Below are positions 28,126-36,806 of a DNA stretch of 64,000 bases, piece after piece. The notes under the pieces were generated by a model. It was not told the origin of the DNA. It did no database searches and saw only the letters and a program-made list of their open reading frames with translations. The stretch lies in NCBI GenBank assembly GCA_048268885.1, contig JBLWUP010000012.1:62001-126000 (forward strand), written 5' to 3'. Made by a program: the position numbers and the translations under genes. Source of the DNA: Pelagibius sp048268885. Its GTDB lineage: Bacteria; Pseudomonadota; Alphaproteobacteria; Kiloniellales; Kiloniellaceae. Position 1 is the stretch's first letter. Each line of letters opens with the position of its first letter.

Positions 28126-29158
28126 AGCCTTGCTCTGCCTCATAACCTTGCTGCTGGTCTCCGAAGATAAACCGGGCGGGGTCTCGCTGCACCTCTGTGG
28201 TGACGCGGTTGAGCACGACGATCAGGTCCCTGGCTTCGGTCAGCAGGTTGGTCAGTTCGTAGAGCCCGGTGTGCGAGAAATCGCGGAGCGGCTCGCGGTT
28301 CTCGGAAATCATCGCCTCCAGCTCGTTGGTGGCCCCGCTCAGGTTCTTGGCGGTTTGCTGCAGGCTGTTGATGAGCGTGCGGGCGTCCTTGCTGGTCAGG
28401 CTCACTTCCCGGTCGATACTGCCGGCCATGTCCTCGAAGGCCAGCATGGTGGTGTCGGCGCGCTCGGTCAGGCGCGTGACGTTGCTGTCCAGGGAGGCGG
28501 CCATGGTCTCCAGGCTGCCCGTGGCGTCGCGCAGGTTGTCCATGGTCAGCGCGGCATCGGTGATCAGCTGGTCGATGTTGTCGCGGTTCTCGGCGACGGC
28601 GCCGGTGACCGCCGTCAGGTTGGTGATGAGCTGCTCGATGTTCTTCAAATTGTTTTCGTTCAGCAGGGCCTGGGCGCGCAGCAGCAGGATGTTCACGTTC
28701 TCCAGCATCTCCGGCGCGCCTTCCAGCACCTGCTCGAAGGAGGAGGCGCCGGCGGGAATCTCCGCCACCTTGCGCCCCGGCGGCGGCTCCAGCGGCCGGG
28801 CGGTCGGCGAGCCGCCGGAAAGCTCCACGTAGCGCCCGCCGGTCAGGCCTTCCAGCTCCAGGGTGGCGAGGCTGTCGGAACGCACCGGCGTGCGCTTCTG
28901 CACCTCGATGGTGACGCGGATGGCGGTCGGCCGGTCCGGGTCCAAGTCGACGGAGATCACCTCGCCGACGCGCACGCCGCTGTAGCGCACGGCGCTGCCC
29001 TCTTTCAGGCCGGTCACCGTGGACTCGAAGACGATGTCGTAGCGGGCGAACTCCTCCTCGAACTGGAACTTGGCGAGCCACAGCACGAAGCCGAGCAGCC
29101 CGAAGGCCAGCAGCAGCACGAAAAAGCCGACCATGATGTAGTTGGCACGTGTCTCCAT
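28112..29158 (-). CDS. mlaD: MlaD family MCE-domain substrate-binding protein
   Basis: A 348-aa inner-membrane-anchored MCE protein. One N-terminal helix (about 8-30) is followed by the MCE domain (about 40-118; VRYSGVRVGEVISVDLDPDR; LEGLTGGRYVELSGG) and a long helical C-terminal part (150-330) with heptad character. MCE rings take up phospholipids from the periplasm in the Mla system. It lies between mlaF and the auxiliary lipoprotein. Confidence 0.92.
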   Translation of the reverse strand: METRANYIMVGFFVLLLAFGLLGFVLWLAKFQFEEEFARYDIVFESTVTGLKEGSAVRYSGVRVGEVISVDLDPDRPTAIRVTIEVQKRTPVRSDSLATLELEGLTGGRYVELSGGSPTARPLEPPPGRKVAEIPAGASSFEQVLEGAPEMLENVNILLLRAQALLNENNLKNIEQLITNLTAVTGAVAENRDNIDQLITDAALTMDNLRDATGSLETMAASLDSNVTRLTERADTTMLAFEDMAGSIDREVSLTSKDARTLINSLQQTAKNLSGATNELEAMISENREPLRDFSHTGLYELTNLLTEARDLIVVLNRVTTEVQRDPARFIFGDQQQGYEAEQGYGAQ

Positions 29159-29196
29159 GACCTTTTCCGGGTTGCTCCTCTTAAGCCCCTTGTTTC

Positions 29197-30081
29197 TTAA
29201 GCCCCGTGTTCGGGTGACGCTTGTTCCGGCGCCGCGATGTTGCCGGCGCGCCCCTCGCTCTTTGCAGCGCTGCTCGCGGCCGCGCGCCCGCGCGGGCCGC
29301 CGAAGTATTCCTGAATCCAGGGGTCCGGCTCGCGCGTCAGCTCCTCGATGGTGCCCACCTTAACACGTTTGTCGACCAGCACGGATACCCGGTCGCAGAT
29401 GGCGTAGAGCGAGTCCAGGTCGTGGGTGACCATGACGACGGTCAGGCCCAGGGCGCGCTGCAGGTCGCCGATCAGGCCGTCGAAATTGGCCGCGCCGATG
29501 GGGTCGAGGCCCGCCGTCGGCTCGTCGAGGAACAGGATGTCGGCGTCCAGCGCCAGGGCGCGGGCCAGGCCGGCGCGCTTGCGCATGCCGCCGGACAGCT
29601 CCGCCGGGTATTTGTGGGCGGCGTCGGGCGGCAGGCCGACCATGGACACTTTCACCTCGATCAGCTCCCGGCGCAGGGCGGGCGGCAGGTCGCTGTGCTC
29701 CTTCATGGGCACTTCGATGTTCTGCGCCACGGTGAGGGAGGAGAACAGGGCCCCGTCCTGGAACAGCACGCCCCAGCGCGACTGCATGGCCCGCCATTGG
29801 CTGGGCGACAGGCCGGCGCGGTCCTGGCCGAAGATCACGATGCGCCCGGCGCGGGGCTTGTTCAGGCCGATGATGGTGCGGATCAGCACCGATTTGCCGG
29901 TGCCCGAGCCGCCGACCACGCCCATGACCTCTCCGGCGCGCACGCTGAAGTCCAGGTCCTCGTGGATCACGTTGGTGCCGAACTGGGTGCGCAGGCCGGT
30001 GACGCTCACGATCTCCTCGCCGCTGCGAAATCGCCTGGACCCGATCTGGCTGCTGCCGTTCGATATCGCCGCGTCGCTCAT
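29197..30081 (-). CDS. mlaF: Mla-type ABC transporter ATP-binding protein
   Basis: A 294-aa ATPase that powers the lipid transporter. Walker A is GGSGTGKSVL (about 57-66), the signature is LSGGMRKRAGLARALALD, and Walker B is ILFLDEPTAGLDP (about 181-193). The last 35 residues are a basic/Ala-rich tail. It starts 2 bases after the mlaE stop. Confidence 0.95.
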   Translation of the reverse strand: MSDAAISNGSSQIGSRRFRSGEEIVSVTGLRTQFGTNVIHEDLDFSVRAGEVMGVVGGSGTGKSVLIRTIIGLNKPRAGRIVIFGQDRAGLSPSQWRAMQSRWGVLFQDGALFSSLTVAQNIEVPMKEHSDLPPALRRELIEVKVSMVGLPPDAAHKYPAELSGGMRKRAGLARALALDADILFLDEPTAGLDPIGAANFDGLIGDLQRALGLTVVMVTHDLDSLYAICDRVSVLVDKRVKVGTIEELTREPDPWIQEYFGGPRGRAAASSAAKSEGRAGNIAAPEQASPEHGA

Positions 30082-30083
30082 GG

Positions 30084-31232
30084 CTAGAACCCGATTACGG
30101 AGAAGAAGATCGACAGCAGGGCGTCGAGCACGATGACCAGGAAGATCGCCTCGACCACCGCGCGGGTGGTCTGGCGTCCGACGGACTCGGCGCTGCGCGA
30201 CACCTGCAGCCCTTCGTAGCAGCCGATCATGCCGATGATGAAGGCGAAGAGCGGCGCCTTGATGAGGCCGACCAGGAAGGTGTTCAGGGTGATGGCGTCG
30301 CTCAGCTGGCGGGTGAACTGGAAGAAGGAGATGTCGAGCACGATGGTCGCCATGACCGCGCCGCCCAGCAGGCCCATGATGTCGGCGTAGAAGGTCAGCA
30401 GCGGCAGCACCAGCACCAGGGCGAAGACCCGCGGCATGACCAGCACCTCCATGGGGTCGAGCCCCAGGGTCTGCATGGCGTCGATCTCCTCGTTCACCTT
30501 CATGGTGCCGATCTGCGCGGTGAAGGAGGAGCCGGAGCGCCCCGCGACGATGATCGCGGTCAGCAGGATGCCCATCTCGCGCAGCACGCCGATAGCGACC
30601 AGGTCCACGGTGAAGATCTGCGCCCCGAAGCGGGCCAGCTGGTCGGCGCCCTGGTAGGCCAGCACCACGCCGACCAGGAAGGAGATCAGCCCGACGATGG
30701 GCAGGGCGTTGAAACCGGTCTGCTCCATATGGGCGATCAGGGGCACCAGCCGGATGCGCCAGGGTTTCAGGAGCGAGCGCAGGAAGACCATCACGGTCAG
30801 GCCCAGGAACGACAGCAGGTCGGTGCCTTCCCTGGTGATCCGCACGGTTTCCTGGCCGAGGCGCAGGGCGACCGCGATCAGCGGGTTGTCCGGCCTGGGT
30901 TCCGGCGGCAGCTGCACGTGCTTCCTGGTGACCGTGCCCAGCAGGGTTTCGATGGCGGGGGAACTGCCGGCCAGGGTCACCGTGGCGCCCTGGCGCTTCA
31001 GGTCGTCGAGGGTGCGGTCCAGGACCCAGGCACCGGCGCTGTCGATGGCGCTGCAGCCGCTCAGGTCGACCACGGCCTCGCGCGCGCCTTCCAGGTCGAG
31101 GTGGCGCAGCGTGGCGTCGTGGCGCGCCAGCTCCTGCGTGATCCAGGCGCCGACGAAGCTCAGGCGCAGGACATCGCCCTCGCGCCGCACCTCGACGGCC
31201 GATTCCGCGCCGAGTGCTTCGGCGGCGCTCAT
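30084..31232 (-). CDS. mlaE: MlaE-type permease with fused N-terminal STAS domain
   Basis: A 382-aa inner-membrane permease of the lipid transporter. The first 120 residues form a STAS domain (VVDLSGCSAIDSAGAWVL), taking the place of a separate MlaB, and the rest is the MlaE permease (about 150-380; ETVRITREGTDLLSFLGLTV, AGRSGSSFTAQIGTMKVNEE). The fused form is common in alphaproteobacteria. It is the first gene of the operon mlaE-mlaF-mlaD-lipoprotein. No mlaC is present. Confidence 0.92.
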   Translation of the reverse strand: MSAAEALGAESAVEVRREGDVLRLSFVGAWITQELARHDATLRHLDLEGAREAVVDLSGCSAIDSAGAWVLDRTLDDLKRQGATVTLAGSSPAIETLLGTVTRKHVQLPPEPRPDNPLIAVALRLGQETVRITREGTDLLSFLGLTVMVFLRSLLKPWRIRLVPLIAHMEQTGFNALPIVGLISFLVGVVLAYQGADQLARFGAQIFTVDLVAIGVLREMGILLTAIIVAGRSGSSFTAQIGTMKVNEEIDAMQTLGLDPMEVLVMPRVFALVLVLPLLTFYADIMGLLGGAVMATIVLDISFFQFTRQLSDAITLNTFLVGLIKAPLFAFIIGMIGCYEGLQVSRSAESVGRQTTRAVVEAIFLVIVLDALLSIFFSVIGF

Positions 31233-31356
31233 CGCGCTATTTGCCGGTTTCGTGCCGGCATCCTGGCAGCCCCTTTATCGCCAAATTGCTTGGCTTATCA
31301 TAGCTTAAGGGGGCGGTTTGTCGCCTGCTTATGAGAACTCCCACACAACCGCCCTT

Positions 31357-31842
31357 TCAGGCGCAGACCACTTCGGCTTCGTGGCGCACCGGGAAGTTCA
31401 CCGAATTGGCGATGTAGCAGATGTTGTGCGCTTCCTCGTGCAGGGCTTCGGCCCGTGCCAGATCGGCTTCCGGGTCGCTGCCGGGGGCGAGGGTCACCTT
31501 GGGGCGCAGCACGACCTCGGTGAAGCGGCCGCCGCGGCCTTCTTCCTGCATGGTGCCGCCGGCGGCGTCCTCGTAGGCGGTGATCTGCAGCCCCTCCAGC
31601 GCCGCGAGCGCCAGGTAGGACAGCATGTGGCACGACGACAGGGCCACCACCAGCAGGTCTTCCGGGTTGTGCAGCTTGGGGTCACCGCGGAAGGCGGGAT
31701 CGGCGGAGCCTATCATCGCGGGCTTGCCGTCGAAGTCGACGCGGTACTCGCGCGAATAGCTCTTGTAGTCCGTGGTGCCGCCGGCCGAGGCGCCGGTCCA
31801 GGTCAGTTTCGCTGCATAGCTGTGGGTCTTGCCGCGGGGCAT
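31357..31842 (-). CDS. OsmC family peroxiredoxin-like protein
   Basis: A 161-aa OsmC/Ohr-type protein that would reduce organic peroxides. The first reactive Cys is in VALSSCHMLSYL (about residue 70) and the second in EEAHNICYIANSVNFP (about 142), both in the usual places. It starts 14 bases after the stop region of the TTC38-like gene, which lies upstream on the same strand, so the two are likely one operon. Partner reductant unknown. Confidence 0.88.
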   Translation of the reverse strand: MPRGKTHSYAAKLTWTGASAGGTTDYKSYSREYRVDFDGKPAMIGSADPAFRGDPKLHNPEDLLVVALSSCHMLSYLALAALEGLQITAYEDAAGGTMQEEGRGGRFTEVVLRPKVTLAPGSDPEADLARAEALHEEAHNICYIANSVNFPVRHEAEVVCA

Positions 31843-31855
31843 GGGAACTCCTAGG

Positions 31856-33190
31856 TCAGCTTGCCGGAAGGGCCGCCGCCGCGGCGGTCATTTCCCGGTT
31901 CCAGGCGTTGTTGCGGCGGGTTTCACCACGTTCCGACAGCAGGGCGAGGGCGACGGGGGCCTTGCCGGCCTTCACCGCCGCGTCGATGAGCAACTGCTCG
32001 AAGAGGTCGCGCTGGGCGTTGCTGCCGCCCAGGCGCTTCAGGGCCGGACGATGCGGCAGCAGGGTCTCCACCGCCTCGCCGTAGCGTCCGCCGGCATGGG
32101 CCAGGATGGCGTGGCCCAGCGGCAGGCCGATGTCGCGGCCGACCTCCGCTTCCGTACCGCTTCCGCCCGAGTACTGTTTCAGGCTGTCCAGCAGGCGCCG
32201 CGCCTCCGCCGCGCGGCCCTTGGCCGCCAGGGCCATGACGTAGTGGGCGTCGGCGAAGATCAGCATGTGGTCGCGCCCCAGGGCCACAGCCTTGTCGGCG
32301 AGTTCGTCCCAGCGGTCGCCGACGTCGATGCCGCGCTGCTGCAGGCGCCACAGCAAGGCGACGGCGTTGGAGATGTCGAGGTATTCCTCGGAAAGGTCGC
32401 CGCGCACCTTCGTGTCGTAGTGCCGCAGCACCTCCTCGACCCGGCCCTGGTCTAGCAGGAAGAGGCAGCGGTGCCAGTAGACGTGGTAGGCGAAGTTGTT
32501 GCAGCCGCTCCAGGCGTCTTCCAAGCCGTCGATCCAGGGCGCGCCCTCGTCGAAGCGGTCCTGCATCTCCATGACGTGGGCGACGGCGTGGGCCGCCCAG
32601 ATGTCGCCGGGGTTGTGCTCCACCGCGGCGCGCCCGGCCGCCTCGGCGGCGGCATAGTCGCCGGATTCCTCCCGGGCGAAGGCCTGCAGGCCCAGCACAT
32701 AGCCGTAGCCGGGCACCTCGTCGTTCCAGGCGTAGAAGGGCCGGGTGACGGAGCCGCGCATGGCCGGGGCGTCGCCCAGGTAGAAGTGCAGGTACTGCGC
32801 CAGCTTCAGCGCTACGATGTCGTGCGGGTGGTCGATGAGGATGGCGTCGTAGCAGGCGGCGGCGGTCTGCAGGTCGCCGTCCAGCCAAGTCTCCAGCGCG
32901 GCCAGATGGTCTTCCTCGCGGCGCGTCAGGCCGCAGGCCGCGCCCGCCGCCTTGGCGTCGGCCAGGGCCTTGGCGGCGCGCCCCGCCAGGTCGCTCTTGG
33001 CGAACAGCAGCAGGAAGCAGCCCTTCAGGCAGTGGGCCAGCGGCATGTTGGGGTCCAGGGTCAGGGTCTCTTTCAGCCGGTCGCCGGTCGCCAGCAGGAA
33101 GCCCAGATAGGCCTCCACCGTGGCGTCGTAGGCCCGCATCGCCTCGGCGCTGGCCGCCGTCTGCGGCAATCCCCTGATGTCGTGCTGCAT
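31856..33190 (-). CDS. TTC38-like tetratricopeptide repeat protein
   Basis: A 444-aa protein built from helical TPR-like repeats, best matching the tetratricopeptide repeat 38 family. AAHAVAHVMEMQDRFDEG and NNFAYHVYWHRCLFLLDQGR (about 206-255) are its signature blocks. It has no signal peptide, so it is probably a soluble scaffold or an enzyme of unknown activity. It is followed by an OsmC gene; both are divergent from the DUF2270 gene. Confidence 0.82.
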   Translation of the reverse strand: MQHDIRGLPQTAASAEAMRAYDATVEAYLGFLLATGDRLKETLTLDPNMPLAHCLKGCFLLLFAKSDLAGRAAKALADAKAAGAACGLTRREEDHLAALETWLDGDLQTAAACYDAILIDHPHDIVALKLAQYLHFYLGDAPAMRGSVTRPFYAWNDEVPGYGYVLGLQAFAREESGDYAAAEAAGRAAVEHNPGDIWAAHAVAHVMEMQDRFDEGAPWIDGLEDAWSGCNNFAYHVYWHRCLFLLDQGRVEEVLRHYDTKVRGDLSEEYLDISNAVALLWRLQQRGIDVGDRWDELADKAVALGRDHMLIFADAHYVMALAAKGRAAEARRLLDSLKQYSGGSGTEAEVGRDIGLPLGHAILAHAGGRYGEAVETLLPHRPALKRLGGSNAQRDLFEQLLIDAAVKAGKAPVALALLSERGETRRNNAWNREMTAAAAALPAS

Positions 33191-33321
33191 CGTTTTTCAT
33201 TTCTCGGTTTCGCGGCGCCGCACACCATAGGACAGGGAAAGCCCCCGCGTCGATTCCGCGGATTGCCGCAGCGGTGCTATATTAAGGGCAACAACAAGCG
33301 ATAACCCGGGGGAGGAAGGTC

Positions 33322-34008
33322 GTGGTCACGTCCATCGCCAAGGAATCGCAGCAGCCCCGCAGCTTCAGTTCGGCCGATATCGGCGCGCTGGCCCACCTCT
33401 ACAGGGCGGAGGTCTACCGCAGCACGATCTGGCGCACCCGTCTCGACAACACCACCAACTGGTCGGTCGTCACCCTGGGCATCGCCCTCTCCATCACCTT
33501 TTCCTCGGCCGAGGCCTCGCCGGTGCCGCTGGTCCTGGTCGGCATTCTGGTGACGCTGTTTCTGGTTCTGGAGGCGCGGCGCTATCGCTACTTCAACGTC
33601 TGGCGGGCCCGGGCGCGCTGGATGGAGACACATTTCTACGCGCCGATGCTCAAGGAGGGCGACCTCCACACCGAGGAGGGTTGGCAGGACACCCTGGCCG
33701 CCGACTACCTGGAGCCGCACTATCACATTACCTTCCTGCGGGCGATTGGGCGGCGCCTGCGCCGCAACTATGTCTGGATCCTGCTGATCCAGACCGTCGC
33801 CTATTCGGGGAAGATCGTGATCCACCCGGCGCCGGTCGGCGATTTCGCCGAACTGGTGGCGCGCGCGGCGATCGGGCCGGTTCCGGGTGAACTCATTCTG
33901 ATCTGCGGCCTGCTGTACAACGTCGCCTGGATCGGCACGGCCCTGGTGACCCTGCACCTGGACAGGGTAAGCCATCGCAATTCGAAGGAATCCGCCGCGA
34001 TGGGCTGA
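33322..34008 (+). CDS. DUF2270 membrane protein
   Basis: A 228-aa DUF2270 protein with hydrophobic helices at about 48-80 and 148-215. The family stretch LAHLYRAEVYRSTIWRTRLD begins near residue 24, and RYRYFNVWRARARWMETHFY follows. GGGGGAGGAAGG precedes the GTG start. Its function is unknown. It is divergent from the TTC38-like gene and convergent with chrA. Confidence 0.85.
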   Translation: MVTSIAKESQQPRSFSSADIGALAHLYRAEVYRSTIWRTRLDNTTNWSVVTLGIALSITFSSAEASPVPLVLVGILVTLFLVLEARRYRYFNVWRARARWMETHFYAPMLKEGDLHTEEGWQDTLAADYLEPHYHITFLRAIGRRLRRNYVWILLIQTVAYSGKIVIHPAPVGDFAELVARAAIGPVPGELILICGLLYNVAWIGTALVTLHLDRVSHRNSKESAAMG

Positions 34009-34022
34009 GCGGCCACCGCCGC

Positions 34023-35435
34023 CTAGATCGTCACCAGGCCGGCGGCATGAAGCGCCAAGCCGGCCAGCGCGGCGGTCGCCAGCAGGGTTCCCGTGCCGAG
34101 CTTGAAGCGGAACACCGCGAGCAGCGCCGCCGCGGCCAGGGCCGCCGCCGCCCAATCGATGGAGGTAAGCTCGGGCAAAGCAAGAGCCAGACCGAAGCCT
34201 TCGAAGGTGCCGACCTCGCGGAACACCACGTGCAGGGCAAACCAGATGGCGAGGTTCAGAATGACGCCGACCACCGCCGCGGTGATCGCGGTCAGCGCCG
34301 CCGACAGCGCCCGGTTGCCGCGCAGCCGCTCGATATGCGGCGCACCGAGGAAGATCCACAGGAAGCAAGGCGCGAAGGTGACCCAGGTGGTCAGCAGCCC
34401 ACCGAGGATGCCGGCGGCGAGCGGCGTCAGGCCGCCGGGGTCGCGGAAGGCGCCCATGAAGCCGACGAATTGGGTGACCATGATGAGCGGCCCCGGCGTG
34501 GTCTCGGCCAGGCCGAGGCCGTCGAGCATCTCCCCGGGGGCGAGCCAGCCGTAGGTACCGACCGCCGCCTGGGCGACGTAGGCCAGCACGGCGTAGGCGC
34601 CGCCGAAGGTGACGACCGCCATCTTGCTGAAGAAGAGGGCGATGTCGCTGAACACGTTGCCGGGGCCGAGCAGGCCGAGCAGCGCCGCGATCGGGCCGAG
34701 CCAGAGCGCCAGCAGCAGGATGGAAAGGCGCAGGGAGTGCATTCGGTCCGGCCGGGCATGTCGGGGAACGTCCAGGCCGAGGATGGTGTCGGCGTCGTCG
34801 ACGTGGCTCGCGCCCAGCGCGCCGTGGCCGCCGCCGGCGGCGAAAGCCTTGAAGCCGGTCAGCCCGCCCAGAGTGCCGATCACGCCGGCAGCCAGGATGA
34901 TCGCCGGAAAGGGCGCGGCGAAGACGAAGATGGCGATGAAGGAGGTCGCGGCCAGCGCCACCATCGCCGGGTTCTTCAGGGCGCGCCTGCCGATGCGGAC
35001 CACCGCCTGCAGCACGATGGCCAGCACCGCCGCCTTCAGGCCGAAGAACAGCGCGGCGACGAAACCGACTTCACCGTAAAGCGCGTAGACGATGCTGAGC
35101 CCCATGATAGCGACCACGCCCGGCAGCACGAACAGCAGGCCGGCGAGAAAGCCGCCGGCCGTGCGGTGCAGCAGCCAGCCGACGTAGACGGCCAGCTGCT
35201 GGGCCTCCGGCCCCGGCAGCAGCATGCAGAAATTCAGCGCGTGGAGGAAACGCGCTTCGCCGAGCCAGCGCTTCTCCTCAACCAGGATGCGGTGCATCAC
35301 CGCGATCTGACCCGCCGGGCCGCCGAAGCTGAGCAGCGCGATGCGCGCCCAGACCGCGATCGCTTCCGCAAAGCTCGGCCAGGGGCGGCCGTCGGCGCCG
35401 GGCGCGGAAATGGCTTTGGCGGCGACGTCAGACAT
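34023..35435 (-). CDS. chrA: Chromate transporter ChrA
   Basis: A 470-aa two-domain chromate efflux permease with about 10-12 helices. The N-terminal CHR domain has SFGGPAGQIAVMHRILVEEK (about 37-56) and the second CHR domain repeats FGGAYAVLAYVAQAAV. It exports chromate from the cytoplasm. Its ATG overlaps the chrB stop by 8 bases, so chrB-chrA are translated together. Confidence 0.93.
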   Translation of the reverse strand: MSDVAAKAISAPGADGRPWPSFAEAIAVWARIALLSFGGPAGQIAVMHRILVEEKRWLGEARFLHALNFCMLLPGPEAQQLAVYVGWLLHRTAGGFLAGLLFVLPGVVAIMGLSIVYALYGEVGFVAALFFGLKAAVLAIVLQAVVRIGRRALKNPAMVALAATSFIAIFVFAAPFPAIILAAGVIGTLGGLTGFKAFAAGGGHGALGASHVDDADTILGLDVPRHARPDRMHSLRLSILLLALWLGPIAALLGLLGPGNVFSDIALFFSKMAVVTFGGAYAVLAYVAQAAVGTYGWLAPGEMLDGLGLAETTPGPLIMVTQFVGFMGAFRDPGGLTPLAAGILGGLLTTWVTFAPCFLWIFLGAPHIERLRGNRALSAALTAITAAVVGVILNLAIWFALHVVFREVGTFEGFGLALALPELTSIDWAAAALAAAALLAVFRFKLGTGTLLATAALAGLALHAAGLVTI

Positions 35436-36264
35436 GGGCGGACTCCTTTGCGCCCTGCGGGACGGGGGACCAGTTGTGGGTTTCCGCCGCCGCGTCGCGC
35501 GCCCAGCGGTAGAAGGCGTCGTAAACGGCCATGGCGGTGTCGAGCTGCGCCAGGTCGTCGCCGAAAGCGCAGGACAGACCCAGCGAGACGGCGAGCAGCC
35601 CCGCCGATTCCGGTGCCAGTTCCAGCTGCGCCGTATCGGCGCCGCGCACGATGGTGGCGAGCCGCAGCAGCGCCGGGGTCTCCAGGCAGAAGTCCTCGAC
35701 CATGGCGTCGAAGCTGCAGCGCGCGCCCCGGTGGCTCCAGGTGACGCCCTCGACGTCGAAGGGAGTCGCGCCGAACCGTTCGGCCACGGCGCCGACCTGG
35801 GAGGCCTCGACGAAAAGGAAGACGGCGCCGGGGTCGACGAAGCGGCGGATCAGCCAGGGGCAGGCGATGCGGTCGATCTTGGGCCGACTGCGGGTGACCC
35901 AGAGCGTGCGGCCCTGGGCATCGCGCGGCGGCAGCCTGTCCTGCGGCACCAGCGGCAGACCGGCCGCGCGCCAGGCCTGGAAGCCGCCCTCCAGGATGGC
36001 CGCCCCGGCCCCGGCCTGACGCAGCCAGGCGGCGGCGCCCTGGCTGATTTTCAGGCCGCGCTCGCAGGAAACGGCGACGGGGCGGCCTCGATACTCGTCC
36101 GCCCATTCTCCCGCCCGCAGGCCGAGCCGCCGGATTGACGTTGGAATCAGGCGCGGGTCGGTGGCGAAGTCGTCGTCGGTGCGCGTGTCGACGATGGCCG
36201 GAGAGTCCGGCGTGCCGATCAGCGCAAAGAGGTCATGAGGTGATAGAAGGGTTCGGTCAGCCAT
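35428..36264 (-). CDS. chrB: ChrB-type protein with rhodanese domain
   Basis: A 278-aa protein with an N-terminal rhodanese-like domain (about 22-110; VSCERGLKISQGAAAWLRQA, in which Cys is the expected active cysteine) and a C-terminal ChrB domain (about 130-265; WVTRSRPKIDRIACPWLIRR, CSFDAMVEDF). ChrB regulates or supports chromate efflux and is typically chromate-responsive. It is first in the chrBA operon. Confidence 0.88.
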   Translation of the reverse strand: MADRTLLSPHDLFALIGTPDSPAIVDTRTDDDFATDPRLIPTSIRRLGLRAGEWADEYRGRPVAVSCERGLKISQGAAAWLRQAGAGAAILEGGFQAWRAAGLPLVPQDRLPPRDAQGRTLWVTRSRPKIDRIACPWLIRRFVDPGAVFLFVEASQVGAVAERFGATPFDVEGVTWSHRGARCSFDAMVEDFCLETPALLRLATIVRGADTAQLELAPESAGLLAVSLGLSCAFGDDLAQLDTAMAVYDAFYRWARDAAAETHNWSPVPQGAKESAHV

Positions 36265-36377
36265 GGGTGCGTTCCTCCCGATGCAGGAGCTGAACGCGAT
36301 GCTTGGGCTGCTGCCTGACGGGGAGATCGCCTAGTCCCCGCACAAGCACGGATAGGACGCCCGAGCGGGCGGTTCTG

Positions 36378-36770
36378 TCAAGGGGGAACCGCAGCGCTCC
36401 AGTACGCCAGCGCCGCCTTCAGTTCGGCGACATGGCAGGCGGCGGCCTCGGGGCCCTGGTCTGGGCCTTCGTAGCGGCCCAGTTCGGCCAGCAGCTGGAA
36501 GAAGCCGCGCCCCGGTATGCCATTTTGCGCTCTGCTGACCGCCAGGGCGCCCAGCAGCGGGCGCCCGGCGGCGTGGTCTTCGCGGATCAGGACTTCCAGC
36601 ATCTCGGTCAGGCGGTGGATGGTGTGCGGCCCGGGAAAGGCGACGCGCCGGGCCAGGTCCTGATAGGTGACGGTCTCGCCCGTCTCGGCGCAGGCGGTCA
36701 GCGCGCGGCGCAAGGCGGCCATCACCCTCCGGTCCTCCGGGATCTGGTTCTCGGGGCTCACTTCGGTCAT
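36378..36770 (-). CDS. Hypothetical small protein
   Basis: A 130-aa protein of unknown function on the same strand as chrBA, 113 bases upstream. Its core TYQDLARRVAFPGPHTIHRL and FFQLLAELGRYEG suggests a small helical fold; the Y-x-D-L-A-R-x-V spacing faintly recalls the helix-turn-helix of alkyltransferase-like proteins, but the PCHR motif is missing. The first 10 residues are acidic. The ATG lies 36 bases from the start of the divergent epimerase gene. Confidence 0.6.
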   Translation of the reverse strand: MTEVSPENQIPEDRRVMAALRRALTACAETGETVTYQDLARRVAFPGPHTIHRLTEMLEVLIREDHAAGRPLLGALAVSRAQNGIPGRGFFQLLAELGRYEGPDQGPEAAACHVAELKAALAYWSAAVPP

Positions 36771-36806
36771 GGTGTGCGTCGCGATTCGCTGGGATTGAGA
36801 TTCGTC

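Noticed and set aside
25561..28170. An 869-aa open frame opposite the acidic protein and lipoprotein genes
   Set aside because: It is a mirror of the repeats in the acidic gene (Gly/His/Leu runs), has no ribosome site and spans three real genes on the other strand.
31311..31355. Possible terminator GGGCGGTT / AACCGCCC behind OsmC
   Set aside because: The loop is about 27 bases and no T-tract follows on the minus strand.
36264..36335. 23-codon frame starting over the chrB start codon on the plus strand
   Set aside because: Too short to judge, no ribosome site; could be a leader peptide only if chr regulation used one on that strand, which points away from chrBA.
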